A DNA stretch of 64,000 bases. Origin: Bombyx mori. Its lineage: Eukaryota > Arthropoda > Insecta > Lepidoptera > Bombycidae. Each line of letters opens with the position of its first letter. Position 1 is the stretch's first letter. Under the pieces are notes generated by a model, which was not told the origin of the DNA, did not search any database, and saw only the letters and a list, made by a program, of their open reading frames with translations. Below, piece by piece: positions 1-11,059 of the stretch. Made by a program: the position numbers and the translations under genes. The stretch lies in the NCBI RefSeq assembly GCF_030269925.1, contig NC_085117.1:3038001-3102000 (forward strand), written 5' to 3'.

Positions 1-182
1 TCACCACCGAAGTACCAGACGAGCCACGCAGACCCGACACCCATTCTCGGCGAGCATCAGAAGGCGCTATGTATTGCGACTGAAAAATTACATATACTGT
101 GTGCTTGGTGCGAGTTTTTAAACGTTCTTAAGACGAGCTACCAATAATATATCGAAGGGTGAAAGGCCATTTGGTCTTGCCC

Positions 183-875
183 TTTGACCGCCATGTAGGT
201 CAACGGTGCCCTACGCGGCGCACTGAACTAATTATGTTGATTTCTCTCTTCGGTATTCTTAATAAAGCGCCGGAATATCTAGTAGATTCCGGGAAAGACA
301 ATGATAATTAATCTGTTTCTAAGATACCTAAAAGACTAAAACGTACATTAAAAAAAAAGTGTGTGTGTCCGCTCCGACGCACGACTGGAGTTTACTGGAT
401 ATAAAAAATTAAACGAAACAATACGAGAAATAGTTCTATATTACGACAACACGATACACTACAGATTATTAACAAATTAACGAGACACAAAACAAACGAC
501 TAACAAATATATGAAAATACAATAATGAGAGAAACGCGCGATCAGTACGAGGCTTTGTGGCGGACTGCCGGCGCAGCAGCCCGGCGTCACCTGCGATAAC
601 GCGGCCGCGCGTTGGCTCCTGATTGGCGCGCGCACGCATCACGCAATCAGGAGCCAATCAGGCGCATAACGCATTTCGTGTGACATGCTAGTACGATTTT
701 GGTCCCCATAATTTTCATACCCCGGGCCTATATATGTAAATCGATTCTAAAGGAGTAAACTCCAACAAAAGTAGTTTGGTAAATTTAGGCAATCTAGACG
801 CCTTAGTAACAGTAGATCGACGTAATTACTTCAGTGCGCCGCGTAAGGCACCGGTGACCTACACGACAGGCAAAG
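183..875. mobile_element. Inverted-repeat element interrupted by a second element
   Basis: The left arm (about 183-229) and right arm (about 828-875) are inverted copies of roughly 45 bp, differing at about six places, each containing a GTAGGTCA...GGTGCC...ACGCGGCGCACTGAA core. Related single arms occur near 24415-24470 and 56695-56760. A 410-bp repeat (350-763) sits inside. The whole block interrupts yet another repeat (160-1110). I take it as a non-autonomous DNA transposon; no transposase is visible. Confidence 0.6.
350..763 (-). mobile_element. 410-bp repeat E410, copy 1
   Basis: This copy is nearly identical, in reverse complement, to 63158-63562, and a shorter copy lies at 20707-21026. 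One end reads GGAGTTTACT and an inverted AGTAAACTCC lies about 28 bp from the other end, which finishes in a (CA)n and T-rich tract. A GC-rich interior carries a 13-bp perfect stem. The 62-codon open frame inside (469-657) is repeat sequence in both long copies and not a host gene. Confidence 0.7.
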
Positions 876-1251
876 ACTTAAGCAACATTTTTGTAATTTT
901 ACAGGAGAGCCATTTAAAGTTTAAAATTTAGAAAAAATATCTTCAGCTATTTGAATGGGATAAAGTTAACAGAGGTTCAATTAAAAACATCGAACTGTCG
1001 ATGCTGATACCAAATAAAACGGACCTCTAATTACAATGATAAATGTCGCGTGCTAAGCGAAAAATCGCTTAAGCCAATAAGCTTGGATATAGAAGCATTG
1101 ATTGGCTGTCTTGGCTCTTTAAATCACAATGACAGTCTTATTCTTACAGAGTAAGCTTCAGTCGCGTGTCCGAACTGACATGACATGCACGATTTAAACT
1201 ATACTCTATTCCAATGACGAAGTCCCGTGATACAGATGTTATTATCATGTT

Positions 1252-1475
1252 ACTAGCGACCCGCCTTCGCTTCGCTTCGGAAACTGTAATTTATTATTGA
1301 TTTCTCCACTATTTAATGGATGTTATTATACATACAAACCTTCCTCTTTAATCACTCTATCTGTTAAAAAAAAACCGCATCAAAATTCGTTGCGTAGTTT
1401 TAAAGATTTACGCATACATAGGCACAGACAGATATAGGGACAGAGAAAGCGACTTTGTTTTATACTATGTAGTGA
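1252..1475. mobile_element. Helitron-like fragment
   Basis: The stretch starts ACTAGCGACCCGCC followed by a 'ttcgcttcgcttcgg' segment, then carries 'gacagatatagggacagagaaagcgac', a pattern common in moth Helitron-like repeats. The same start recurs at 3990. No coding part is seen. Confidence 0.45.
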
Positions 1476-1644
1476 TTGTGTGTATGAATTAATTTTAGGT
1501 ATATTATAATGAATTAGATCATTATGTATTTTTTAAATGATGTTTACTTCCATGAGCCAAAAATGATTATTACTTAAAATTATGCGAGTCGTGAAGATTT
1601 ACGTTCTAAGAAGTGTCAATAGGGACTTCGTATTTGGAATAGAG

Positions 1645-1902
1645 CAGCCTTTCCCAAAGTGGGGATAACGCCCCCTTGTCGGCGCTGTAGGCCTAAAGGG
1701 GGCGGTAAGAGACCCTGGAAAAAAATAAGGACATTGTCTAAAGGCTTGGGAGGCGATTTGTAATTTCATCTAGTAGAGTAGTACTCTTAGATACCGACTG
1801 AGCTCTCGCTATAGTGGTTTTTGGGTTGGTGAAAAAATGGGGGCGCTCAAAATAATTTATTCTCAAAGTGGGACGTAGACAAAATAAGTTTGGGAGCCTC
1901 TG
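1645..1902. mobile_element. Non-autonomous hAT-like element with 8-bp target duplication
   Basis: The element begins CAGCCTTTCCCAAA and ends TTTGGGAGCCTCTG. The ends are imperfect inverted repeats sharing CAG and TCCCAAA. It is flanked by an exact direct repeat GAATAGAG (1637-1644 and 1903-1910). An 8-bp target duplication and a CAG...CCCAAA end are typical of hAT transposons. It is about 258 bp and non-coding. Confidence 0.75.
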
Positions 1903-1974
1903 GAATAGAGTGTAGATTTGGTTCTAGATCTTTACGCGCAAAGTAAACTATGCTAGGTAATAGATTACACATAC

Positions 1975-2847
1975 GTTATGGGCATCAGCTGTGGGCACGA
2001 TGTATGCGTCGACTGCTCTAGAAGCCAAGACAAGTCGCACTGCCCTGAGACGCTCTTGACTCTCGGAACGAGTCAACTTTGTTACATTTCCGGGAAGCAC
2101 TAAAAAAAATAATTGAGTGGGCTTTATGTCCCAAAAATAAAGGCTCGATCTTATTTCTTTTCTAAATTGAATAGCGAAAAGCATTTTATTATAAGCACAA
2201 TATTTAATTACAAATTTTCATATTTACACACGTTAATAGTATTTATTAATCGCCTTGTTTCGAGTACCTAATTAATATTGTGTGAATATCACGCCTTATC
2301 TCTTAATAGTATATTAATAAAGCTTTTGTTTTTATATAACTTAATAAGTTTTATTAAACCTCCAAGGCTTCGAAAACAAAATGTCTGCCGACATAAATTA
2401 AAAATGAAATTTTGGCGCCAAACGTTAACTTTTATGTAATAAAATCAAGTCTTGACTATTGATGCTATCCATACAGGCAGGTACAAAACACGTCATTTCG
2501 CATCCTGCCGATCCACTAACAGTGCTTTTAGGTACCCCAAGCACCGGTCGTCGGACACGTAATGGCGTCTACATTGTTGATGTCTATGGACTCCAACGAC
2601 CACTAACACCATGCGATTAGTGAGCATCTATGCAATAGAACTGGGACAGTTTCCTTTGGATGTTTTCGACTTCGGATGCAATTTCGATTTCCATTGGTTT
2701 TTTGTATCTGTTGTATCATCAGCATTTCTAGTGCACATCAAGGTTAAAATAAATCCCTTTTTAAGCGAGTGAAAGATTTTACCTGCCACCGGTGCAACAC
2801 TCTCGGCCGAATCGTAATAATTATTAGGAATATGACATCGAGATATA
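1975..2847 (-). CDS. Xaa-Pro aminopeptidase, secreted/XPNPEP2-like, two exons of a partial gene
   Basis: Two minus-strand exons are supported. The exon at 2099..1975 has an acceptor with a T-rich tract ending TTTTTTAG and donor AAC|GTATGT. It encodes LPGNVTKLTRSESQERL followed by AYIVPTADAHN, the start of the aminopeptidase P creatinase-like N domain. The exon at 2847..2783 (acceptor TTTCAG, or an alternative at 2859; donor GCAG|GTAAAA) reads ISRCHIPNNYYDSAESVAPVA and joins in the required phase. The DAHN| exon end has the same residue and phase as exon 1 of the complete aminopeptidase gene at 16.3-32 kb. An 'LPGNVTKL' lead before the domain resembles secreted or membrane-anchored aminopeptidase P. 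The catalytic exons must lie left of base 1, and the signal-peptide exon was not found. The second exon is less certain than the first. Confidence 0.68.
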
Positions 2848-3014
2848 CTGAAACATAAACTGAAAAACAAACAATTAATTAAGGTATAGTAAATAAAAAT
2901 AAAATACTTCAGAAAACAGAAATGTTAAAAACGAAATGTCCTAATTTGGTTGGAATCCATGGTTAGGTATGTTATATTGGAATATTGTTTAGCCTGCGTA
3001 GATTGGGCATTTTT

Positions 3015-3218
3015 TAATTGTTTTTTTTTTTTGCTTATATGGGTATGAAGGAGCTTGCAGCCCATCTGGTGTTATGTAGTTACTGGAGCCCATAGACACC
3101 TACAACGTAAATACCAGCACCCACCTTGAAACATGAATTCTAAAGTCTCAGTATGTATAGTTACAACGGCCGCCCCACCCTTCAAACCAAAACGCATTAC
3201 TGCTTCAAGAGAGTCAGT
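3015..3218 (-). repeat. Bm1-type SINE, 5'-truncated
   Basis: Read on the plus strand it starts with a T-run (the poly-A tail on the minus strand), followed by the reverse-complement Bm1 body (cccatctggtgttatgtagt, then the 'ttactgcttc' block). It is diverged and lacks the tRNA-like head. Confidence 0.75.
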
Positions 3219-3989
3219 CAATCAAAGTAAAAAAAATTAATCTTCTTCAGCTATTTGAATGGAGTAACTTAGTAAGTAAACTTAATCGAAGCTCAATTAA
3301 AAACATCGCACTGTTCATGCTAATATCAAATAAAACGGACCTTTAATTACAAAAATAAATGACACGTAATAAACGAATTTTTATACCTTTAAACGAGAAA
3401 TTCTTGTATATTAATATATATGTATATATAATCTGAATCTCGGAAACGGCTCCAACGATTTTCATAAAATTTAGTGTACAGGGGATTTCGGGGGCGATAA
3501 ATCGATCTAGCTACGATTTATTTTCAGAAAATGTTGTTTTATTCGTGTTGTCAATAATCAACTCTTCCCGACATCTATTGGCGAATAATAATACTATTTC
3601 TCTTAATTGAGGGCAACTAACCGCTTTAAAGACACAACAAGATGGCGTTATAAAAAAAAAACAGGTCATCATCTAGTGTCACTTAAACCAAATAACTTTT
3701 TACCCCTCGAGCTATGTATAATGACAATAAAACAATGCAAGAATAAATCATAAATCTAGCTTTTAAATTCGTAATTATATCTGCGAATACGTACCACCAT
3801 ATAATTAGAACGAAGGCACGGGCCATTGCGACGAATTTGTCGTGTACAATATTGATTTAATCGTAAATATATCTATCTATTACGTTGTTTTAGACAAGCG
3901 TTTGATTAGATAGTGATGAGTTAATAAAAAAACAATTTCCGATAATGGATTCGCACTTGAATCACGTTATAAAAGGGATTTATTAATTA

Positions 3990-4260
3990 CTAGCGACCCG
4001 CCCTCGCTTCGCTTCGGAAACATTAAATTTTATTATTGATAGCTGAGTCCCGCGATGTTACCCGCGGTTATTGTCGTACCGCGGGGCGAAGCTAGTAAAA
4101 AAAAGTACCCTTAGTTACTCCTTATATCATCACCTACCTGTCAGTGAAAATCCCGTCAAAATCGGTCCAGTCGTTCCAGAGATTATCTGGAACAAACAGA
4201 CAGACAGACAGACAAAAATGTTAATTTGGTGTATGTTCCGTATATACATATATTCATATG
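3990..4260. mobile_element. Helitron-like fragment
   Basis: It has the same ACTAGCGACCCGCC start as at 1252. A 'gcggggcgaagctagt' segment follows, and the (cagaca)n tract then the 'tcggtccagtcgttccagagatt' block are typical of a widespread moth repeat. There is no transposase or helicase. Confidence 0.45.
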
Positions 4261-4439
4261 CATGTAGTAAAAAGCGGTTATTTCAATATTACAAACACAC
4301 ACTCCAATTTTATTTATATGTATAGATTGATAAAAACTTATTCTTTTAAAGGTAGAACAAAATTAACCTTGTCTCTCGATCGGTTTGGTTTTTTATTCGT
4401 TTTTTTTTATCTATCTCTTTCTTCCTGGCTATTTATCCC

Positions 4440-4680
4440 ACATGGTGGTAGGGTCAGCTTTACTTACTTATTCCTCCACTTCGCTCTGTCTTCGACATCC
4501 TCGTCAGCAACATTGCATTCCCTATTGTCTTTCAGCACTACATCCTTCCTCGTCTTGGGTCTACCTCTAGGTCTCCGACCGGGTAGGTCGAGTAGTAGTG
4601 CCAAATTTCTGGCATAGGCAGATGGCTTCCTTTTTACGTGTTTTTTGTATATTTTTCGTAAATGTTTTATCATTTTAAAG
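4440..4680 (-). pseudogene. RTE-type LINE reverse transcriptase C-terminal scrap
   Basis: The minus strand encodes a short run containing GRRPRGRPKTRKDVV and EDVEDRAKWR, the pattern seen at the extreme C-terminus of RTE-clade reverse transcriptases (RPRGRPK...DRAKWR). It covers only about 70 residues with nothing upstream, so it is a dead fragment. Confidence 0.55.
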
Positions 4681-4761
4681 TTCTTTCATGTTTGCTGACG
4701 TATGAATCCTTTGCTGGCGTTTTATCTAGCTGCTTCTGATTATTCATTCCTCTACTACTAT

Positions 4762-5052
4762 CCACTTACGGTGCTTTTAGGTACCTCAAGCACCGGTCAT
4801 CGTTCTGGTCGAACCCATCGCTCGCGACGCAGGGCTCGACGAGTAAATTAACCCACAGACACAGCCCACTGAGTTTCTCGCCGGATCTCTCAGTGGATCG
4901 CGTTTCCGATCCGGCGATAGATTCTGCGAAGCACTGCTCTTGCTAGGATTAGTGTTAGCAACGTCATCAGGTTTGAGCCCCGTGAGCTCTCCTGCTTGTT
5001 AGGTTACGCTGACATAACCTCTCAAGGCTATCAACTAAGGTAGGAAAAAAAA
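4762..5052 (+). mobile_element. LINE family A 3' end
   Basis: The stretch shares 'cccactgagtttctcgccgg', 'gcgaagcactgctcttgcta' and 'ctctcaaggctatcaac' with at least nine other places here and ends in an A-run. This is the 3' untranslated end of an abundant silkworm non-LTR retrotransposon, possibly BMC1-like. The end of its reverse transcriptase is visible in the copy at 14363-14914. Confidence 0.7.
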
Positions 5053-6224
5053 AGTATAATTCCTTAGTGTTTAATTGTGAGTATGTGTGTGTGTGGAATT
5101 ACTATCATAACATCATAACTAAGATTAGTTTTCGTAATCACATTACGAGTATTTTATGCTATAGCTGTTAGGAACATTGTGTACTTAGCATATTTATCTT
5201 GATTAGTCGTGCGCGCATGGCTTATGTTACAAGTCAGATTTTTTACTTGTTGTTCATTATTGTGTTCATCTTTTTTTTTTAGCTTGTAATGTGTATTGTG
5301 TGCCTGATAAATCAAATAAATAAAAAAGTAATTTACCCATATACATATATAATGAAATAAAAATTTATACATAAACCAATTAAAACAAATCAACTTTTGC
5401 CATGCTGAATATGTTTGAAGTGTACTTATCTAATTGGTCCGTTTTATCTTCAATAGTATCATACATTTATCGACTCCATAAATGTTTATTGCAAATAAAG
5501 TTACCTACGATACTTAATCGATAAGGATTCCTTTAATTTCCTATGAATATTAGGATTTCTTTCATAATTTTCAAAGTACTCCACATTTTTAATACTGTTT
5601 ACTTGAGTTTTTTTTTTCCACCAATTATTTTATTAGAACACCAGCTGACCTGGCAGACTTCGTAGTGCCTCAATCGATAAATAAAAGACCTACACTATTG
5701 TACAAATTACAACTTAAAACAAACAAAAGGAATCCGTCCGACGGGGGACACCTCAAAGGAAAAACAAAATTGTTATTTTTATTTAATTCCGAGCATTTTC
5801 ATATTTATCTACCATTTAAACCTTCTCTGAACTTCTACAAAGAATTCAAGATCAAAATTAGCCAAATCAGTCCAGCCGCTCTCGAGTTTTAGCGAGACTA
5901 ACGAACAGCAATTCATTTTTATATATGTAGAAAATATTAGAACACATCTATTTTTCTAGTTGTCCATTTGTAGAAAAGCCTGTATAATTAACACAGTATC
6001 AAACAGGGAATAAAACAATAAATCAGAATTCTCAACATGCTTTATTTACGCTCATACACCCTAAACAACAAATTCATTATCGATAAAAAATAAAAATAAA
6101 GATCAGTCTTGCTTTCAAGAGTACATATTTATTTAATGAGACATTTATGTTCATTTTGGTTGCAAGCAATAATAATATTACGATAAAGTTCGAACAAAAA
6201 ACAGTTTGTAATAAAAATGCATTT

Positions 6225-6605
6225 TTTTAGAACGAAGTTCCTTAAGGGACGATGCGTAAAGGTACCCCAACCGGGAAAAAACGTCCGTAACGTAAGATTT
6301 TTACTAGTAATGCACAGTGTACGACTTAACTTTATAATAACGTACAAAAAATAACATCTTTTTTTATCATTCATTGACCACGATCTCAGAGCGTTCGTTT
6401 GCGCAACACATTAACTCTTAAGCAAACAATCTTGAATAAAGTGTACCACAATAAGTGCGCACGTTACCGAATGACCGTGGGTTGTTGCGAAACCTCCAGT
6501 TTTATTTTCTTTATACCTCGAATAGAACTTAAGATTAATATTTTTATAATAAGGAACTTCGTTCCTATCCGGTGTCCCACGACACCATACATCTTTTTTC
6601 TGTCC
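6225..6605. mobile_element. Element bounded by GGAACGAAGTTCC palindromes, copy 1
   Basis: Both ends carry an 'aacgaagttcctta' or 'aaggaacttcgttcc' motif, and inner landmarks ('acgtccgtaacgtaagattt', 'ggtgtcccacgacacc') match 27990-28465 in reverse complement. This copy is internally rearranged relative to the other. It is non-coding. Confidence 0.5.
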
Positions 6606-7499
6606 ACCCGCTTCACGAGAAAATTAACTTTCGGGTCCAATTGCTAACTAATTTATACTGGGCATTTAAAACCAACTAGAATTGAATAAAAGTTAATGTA
6701 AACTAAAAAAAAAATAGGCTTAACACGCAGAGCAGTCGGCGGTAATATTTTTAAAGTCTACACTTAGAAATAATCGATTATCGAACGATGTTTTAAGACT
6801 TAATTTACATTTTTTCAAGTCAAAGTTTAACAAAAAAAATTACCAAATATTTAACAAATTTTATTTTAAAATTTACACATGAAACGACCCGTCAATGTAA
6901 CGCAAAATCTATCGATTTCTTTAGTGACTTTTTTGCAAGTCCGAACAATCAATAATTCGATAATAAAAGTAAAGATTTTGACAATTAATACGCGCATAGA
7001 ATGTAGAAATATTGATTTGTAAAATCACGCAAGCAGCAAACTCCGCAATGTATGACGTACAATTTTCGAATACCTCGCGACTTGTCGATAGTAAAAAGAT
7101 ATTATTTCATTGAGATTTCTAAAAACATGCGATCTCTCTCGTCTCGTGTCTTCCAATTCAAAATTACATTCCATCATATTGTTATAAATACTCTTAATTT
7201 AACAATTAATACATTCAAACACGGCCACACAGAGATTGTTAGAGCTGGAGCCAGCTACTGTGCCCAGTCACTGGTTCAATGTAAACGACAAATTAGTACT
7301 AGCTCATAGTAACTTGAATTATAATATAATATTGTATTTTGTATAAATCTAAAATGACCTAAATATCTCTTATAACATTTCATTCAAATTTATTAATTAG
7401 TACATTCAAACAGATGTTAGGACGCATCTAAGCAATAAAAAAAAAATGCTATTTAAATTTGATCTCAATTGAGGATGTTAAATCTAAGTTCATAGTTAG

Positions 7500-7595
7500 C
7501 AGCGGCTTGGCTCTGCCCCTGGTATAGATGGGCTACGGTAACCACTCACCATCAGGTGGACCGAATGCCTGCCTGCATTAAAAAAAGTTCCTCCT
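7500..7595 (+). mobile_element. LINE family B 3' tail
   Basis: It contains 'gcagcggcttggctctgccc', 'cactcaccatcaggtggacc' and a terminal A-run, the 3' end shared by more than ten fragments in the window. Family B is the LINE whose reverse transcriptase end is seen at 43565-44140. Confidence 0.7.
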
Positions 7596-8189
7596 GGTCT
7601 AAACAAATTTCTGTGATATAATATACATACATTATAAATAGGCAAGCTAAATATGCACAACAAAACCTAACTTCTTATAATGAGACATTATAAATTAGGA
7701 ACTTTATATTTATAGTTTTCTATCTTTACATATCAACCCTTAGGGCGCGAACCGTCGATAGATAGACTCTGTATAAAGTGCGGAGTGTCGGAATACCGAT
7801 TATTTGCGCAGTTTGATTATCGACCTGTACGGACGTGTCTTAGCGCGGTATAATGTTCTCAATGAGTTAATAACATTTATAACCATTAAAAATTGGCTAC
7901 AATAACCATTTAAAATTATTTTGCTGTGAATTTAGTCTGTAATTTTTTTAAAGTACTTTTTAAAAAATTTGTTTAACAATTCCTGCAAAATATGTGAAAA
8001 TAAGCTCAGCACTAAAAGAGTTGAAGTTTGACATTTTTTTTTAAACAAATAACATGGCTAGAATTATTGAACACGATTGACCTACCTAATGTCTCAACGG
8101 TAAACCATATTTATATATCAATCCACTGTTCCGCTAATATCAACTCATCGACTGCCTCTCCGCTCCGGTGTGCAGTAAAATTGGAAGGC

Positions 8190-11044
8190 TCATCTTTTAA
8201 CCGCAATACAGAATCTCTTCCATGATCTCTTAATAGCTGGCTTACTACTTTCATGAACATTCAAATGTTTACGCATCTCACCGATAACTAGTGTTGTGTA
8301 TTCGCACAACTTACATTTGTAGGCATACGTAGTCGAGCATGAACAATATCGAAGTCCCGATACCAACGGTTGACATTTACAAGCGTCCACTATTATGTTT
8401 TTGCAAATCATACAAACGCTATTATTTTTAATATGTTTCACATCCATTTTACAGTACACACACTTCTTAGTTAGAGCACTAGTGTTTTTCTTTTTTAAAA
8501 TCTTCGAGTTCTTACGTTTCTTGTAATACTCATTGATCTTGTTAGCTTTATTGTTATTTTCAATTCGGTTATGTTTTCTATCGTTCGACATAATCTTGTA
8601 GATTGTTACCAAGCTGTCGTCTAAAAATTCGTCCAAATTAGATTCGATCTCGCGCATAACGCCGTCACTTTGACATCTGTCATTAATGACAGCTGTCACA
8701 TCGTCGGTTGCTTTCATGTCGGAGTCGTCTAGAAACGTTATGTTCCTATCCGATATGCTGTCTTGGGGCGAGTTCTTAGCTGGCCTCCTTTTCAACGGCG
8801 GCAGGCTCCTGGGTACGGCACTTCCTACGGCATCCTCACCGGCGATCGGGATTTTGATGTTCTCGAAGTCCTTTGCCAAATCGTCATTGAAGATTAATGG
8901 CTCCTCTTCAGATGTGATGACATCGGCTTCGCTATTACAAACTTTAGTTTTAATGTTACCCAAAATGTTTTCCAATTTCGATCGCTTCTCGATGAATTTC
9001 TTATTGTTCCTATCAATGTTTATTTTTAAATTGATCGTTTCCTTGTTTTGTCCCGAACAATTTGATTTACTTTTGTTTGAGTTTAATCGAGTCTTTATGG
9101 GTATTGGATCTGCAAAATAAAAAAAAATATATTGTAAAATAATAATCATTTGTATTGATTTTATTTTTGTTAGGCAATAGAAAGACTTTTTTCGTGCTGA
9201 ATTTCAACCAATCTCATTCTGGGAATTCAATTTTGAATTGCATTATGGGACATTACATTAAGTCACAGAGTTCTCGGTAGACGACAGTTTAGCCTACATG
9301 CCTAGTGTCCCTGAGAATAGTGGAGAATAGTTACCAAGGCTGGATATGTATGAATAATATGATGTCACTCATTTCCTACACTCAAGACAGTAAAAATTCT
9401 GTTACACTTAAAAGTCTCAGTGCATATGACTATGAGAGCCTGAAAGAAGAGCCAGTTACTCTTCAACATACCTTCAGAATATTGGTCATCTGGTGGATCT
9501 TCCCACCAAACTGGACTAGGACAAGTCAGGATCTCCAACAGATCCTCGTCAGAATTCCAGGCCAGCTCTGCTTCTTGAATGGCCCTATCGGCCTCCCAAT
9601 CAGAATTGGAGTCCATAGTCAAATGCGAACCTGAAATTAGTTTGTTTTTCTAATTAATAAACATGAACAATGCTATAAACATGCAAAAATCCTGAATCCT
9701 ATAATTGAAACATCCTTAGTCTATTATAGGGAATCTCTAAAAGAAAGACTAAAATCTAAACATTTATAAACCTTTTTTTTGCATTTAATAACTATGATGC
9801 CATATTTGGCTAATGCATAAGATGCCAGGTGCAGTCTTATCCAGTGATGCTAGTTGTTGATATGTTGATGCTAGATGCTAGCTGTTGAAGTCTCTTGGAC
9901 TGTGGCCTGGCTGTGCATTCCTGGCATTGCTTACATCCACGGGGGATGGTAGCCACAAACTATCAAGTGGATAGCTCACTACAGTGGCAAATAAAAGAAG
10001 GCAGATAACATTTTATTCTAAGGTGTGATTGTGTAATAAACATGAAATAAAAAAAAACTGTTTACTATGAAGACATGAGTGGATGAAGGGGATATGATAC
10101 AATTTGTTACTTTTGAGAAAACGGACAATAAACTTTTGTTACTTATACCTTTTCTTCGTACATAACACCTTCATCCAATGTAAAAACTCAAAAATCTTAA
10201 AAATGGTACTTAACCCCTTCATCCGCTCATGTCTTCAACTATTCCTATTAATATTGCAGATGTCTTACAATTTGTAGATTCACAGTCCTCGAGACATAAG
10301 TGACTGCCTGCAGTCTTTATCGTGATATTTGAAATTCATTACGTCAGTTTTACTTATATTTGTAAATAATATTTTCTATTGACTATAGAACTACAATTAA
10401 TACCAGTTTTGGGATGGCATGTTAGGCAGAATCTCTTGATATGGTCTGTTCCTAGTTGAACTGTTTGTAATAATATCACATACAGTGATTGATTAAGATG
10501 AGAATTTGATACTTGTTTTAACAAAAGAAAAAGTGATCTTATTCTATTTGATGCTAGTGCTCATCTAGCGGTAGGCAGCAGCTTGGCTCTGCCCTTGGCA
10601 TTGCTGAAGTCCATGGGCGACGGTAACCACTCACCATCAGGTGGGCCGTATGCTCGTCTCCCTACGAGGGCAATAAAAAAAAAACTACTAAGTTATGACA
10701 TGAATGTCATCATTTAAGCGGTCATTAGAGTGCATCAAGTGCTTACCTCTGATGGGATTCTCTAATTTACGTTTTCTGATCCCACCGATGACTTTCAAAG
10801 TGCTCTTTGGTTTCATTATGATCTTTTTGACGGGTTTGGTGCGTTTCACTTTCTCTGGATAGTATTCTGGGTTTTTGTCCACATTTTTTAATTGCTTGGG
10901 TGATCTTTTTGGTCTTGATTGGGTGACAGTTTTACCGGGATCATTTTGATGTATTTCTGGTGGTTTTTTCATCTTGAGCTTGCTTTGAGAGCTCTCTGCA
11001 CGAGGTTGTTTTTGAGGTTTGCTCTTAGTATAGTTTTTAGACAT
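8190..11044 (-). CDS. C2H2 zinc-finger protein, 3 coding exons, function unknown
   Basis: The exons are 11044..10747 (donor CAGAG|GTAAGC), 9630..9472 (acceptor TTTCAG, donor GAAG|GTATGT) and 9109..8190 (acceptor TTTGCAG, stop TGA). They total 1377 nt and 458 residues, and the phases agree at both junctions. Exon 1 encodes a very Lys/Arg/Pro-rich basic N-terminus. Exon 2 encodes an acidic stretch with tryptophans (SPVWWEDPPDD). Exon 3 begins with a polar, disordered region and ends with clustered cysteines (CVYCK, CMICK, CKC, CSC; about residues 369-415). One C2H2 finger follows at about 416-438 (C-x2-C-x12-H-x3-H), then a basic tail. A nuclear, nucleic-acid-binding protein is an inference. 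I do not recognise the family. A TTTCCAG acceptor-like site just before the start codon suggests an upstream non-coding exon. Confidence 0.78.
10068..10238. mobile_element. MITE family M2, copy 1
   Basis: The ends are inverted repeats: TGAAGACATGAGTGGATGAA on the left, and its inverse on the right with one change. The interior matches 52621-52860 ('gatatgatacaatttgtta', 'ctcaaaaatcttaaaaat'). It is non-coding, 171 bp, and lies in intron 1 of the zinc-finger gene. Confidence 0.8.
10565..10684 (+). mobile_element. LINE family B 3' tail
   Basis: It has the 'ggcagcagcttggctctgcc' start, 'catcaggtgggccgtatgct' and a terminal 'gggcaataaaaaaaaa'. It ends about 60 bp from the exon 1 donor of the zinc-finger gene. 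Confidence 0.8.
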
Positions 11045-11059
11045 TATTCAATCCTGGAA

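Larger units (their letters stand above)
160..1110. repeat. Dispersed repeat family R1, copy 1 (interrupted)
   Basis: The outer parts of this stretch match 3240-3390, 19750-19917 (reverse complement) and 33430-33700. Shared landmarks are a 'cttcagctatttgaatgg' block, 'caattaaaaacatcgaactg', and a terminal 'gaaaggccatttggt'-type end that recurs inverted at the other end. The copy at 33430-33700 lacks the insertion and shows where this copy was interrupted (after about 182 and before about 880). Confidence 0.6.
5053..8185. other. AT-rich intergenic stretch, repeats only
   Basis: No exon could be supported. The stretch contains a Helitron-like repeat piece at about 5640-5935 ('tcgtagtgcctcaatcgat' and 'cagccgctctcgagttttagc'), the GGAACGAAGTTCC-bounded element near 6225-6605, and a LINE family B tail at 7500-7595. 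The rest is unassigned AT-rich DNA and the region downstream of the zinc-finger gene. Confidence 0.5.

Noticed and set aside
469..657. A 62-codon open frame found identically at 469-657 and 63264-63452
   Set aside because: It lies inside the E410 repeat, has no ATG-based family match, and spans the hairpin region missing from the third copy. It is repeat sequence.
4071..4617. Overlapping plus-strand small frames at 4.1-4.6 kb
   Set aside because: They fall in a Helitron-like repeat and opposite an RTE reverse transcriptase scrap.
8686..9120. A 144-codon plus-strand frame
   Set aside because: Antisense shadow of exon 3 of the zinc-finger gene.
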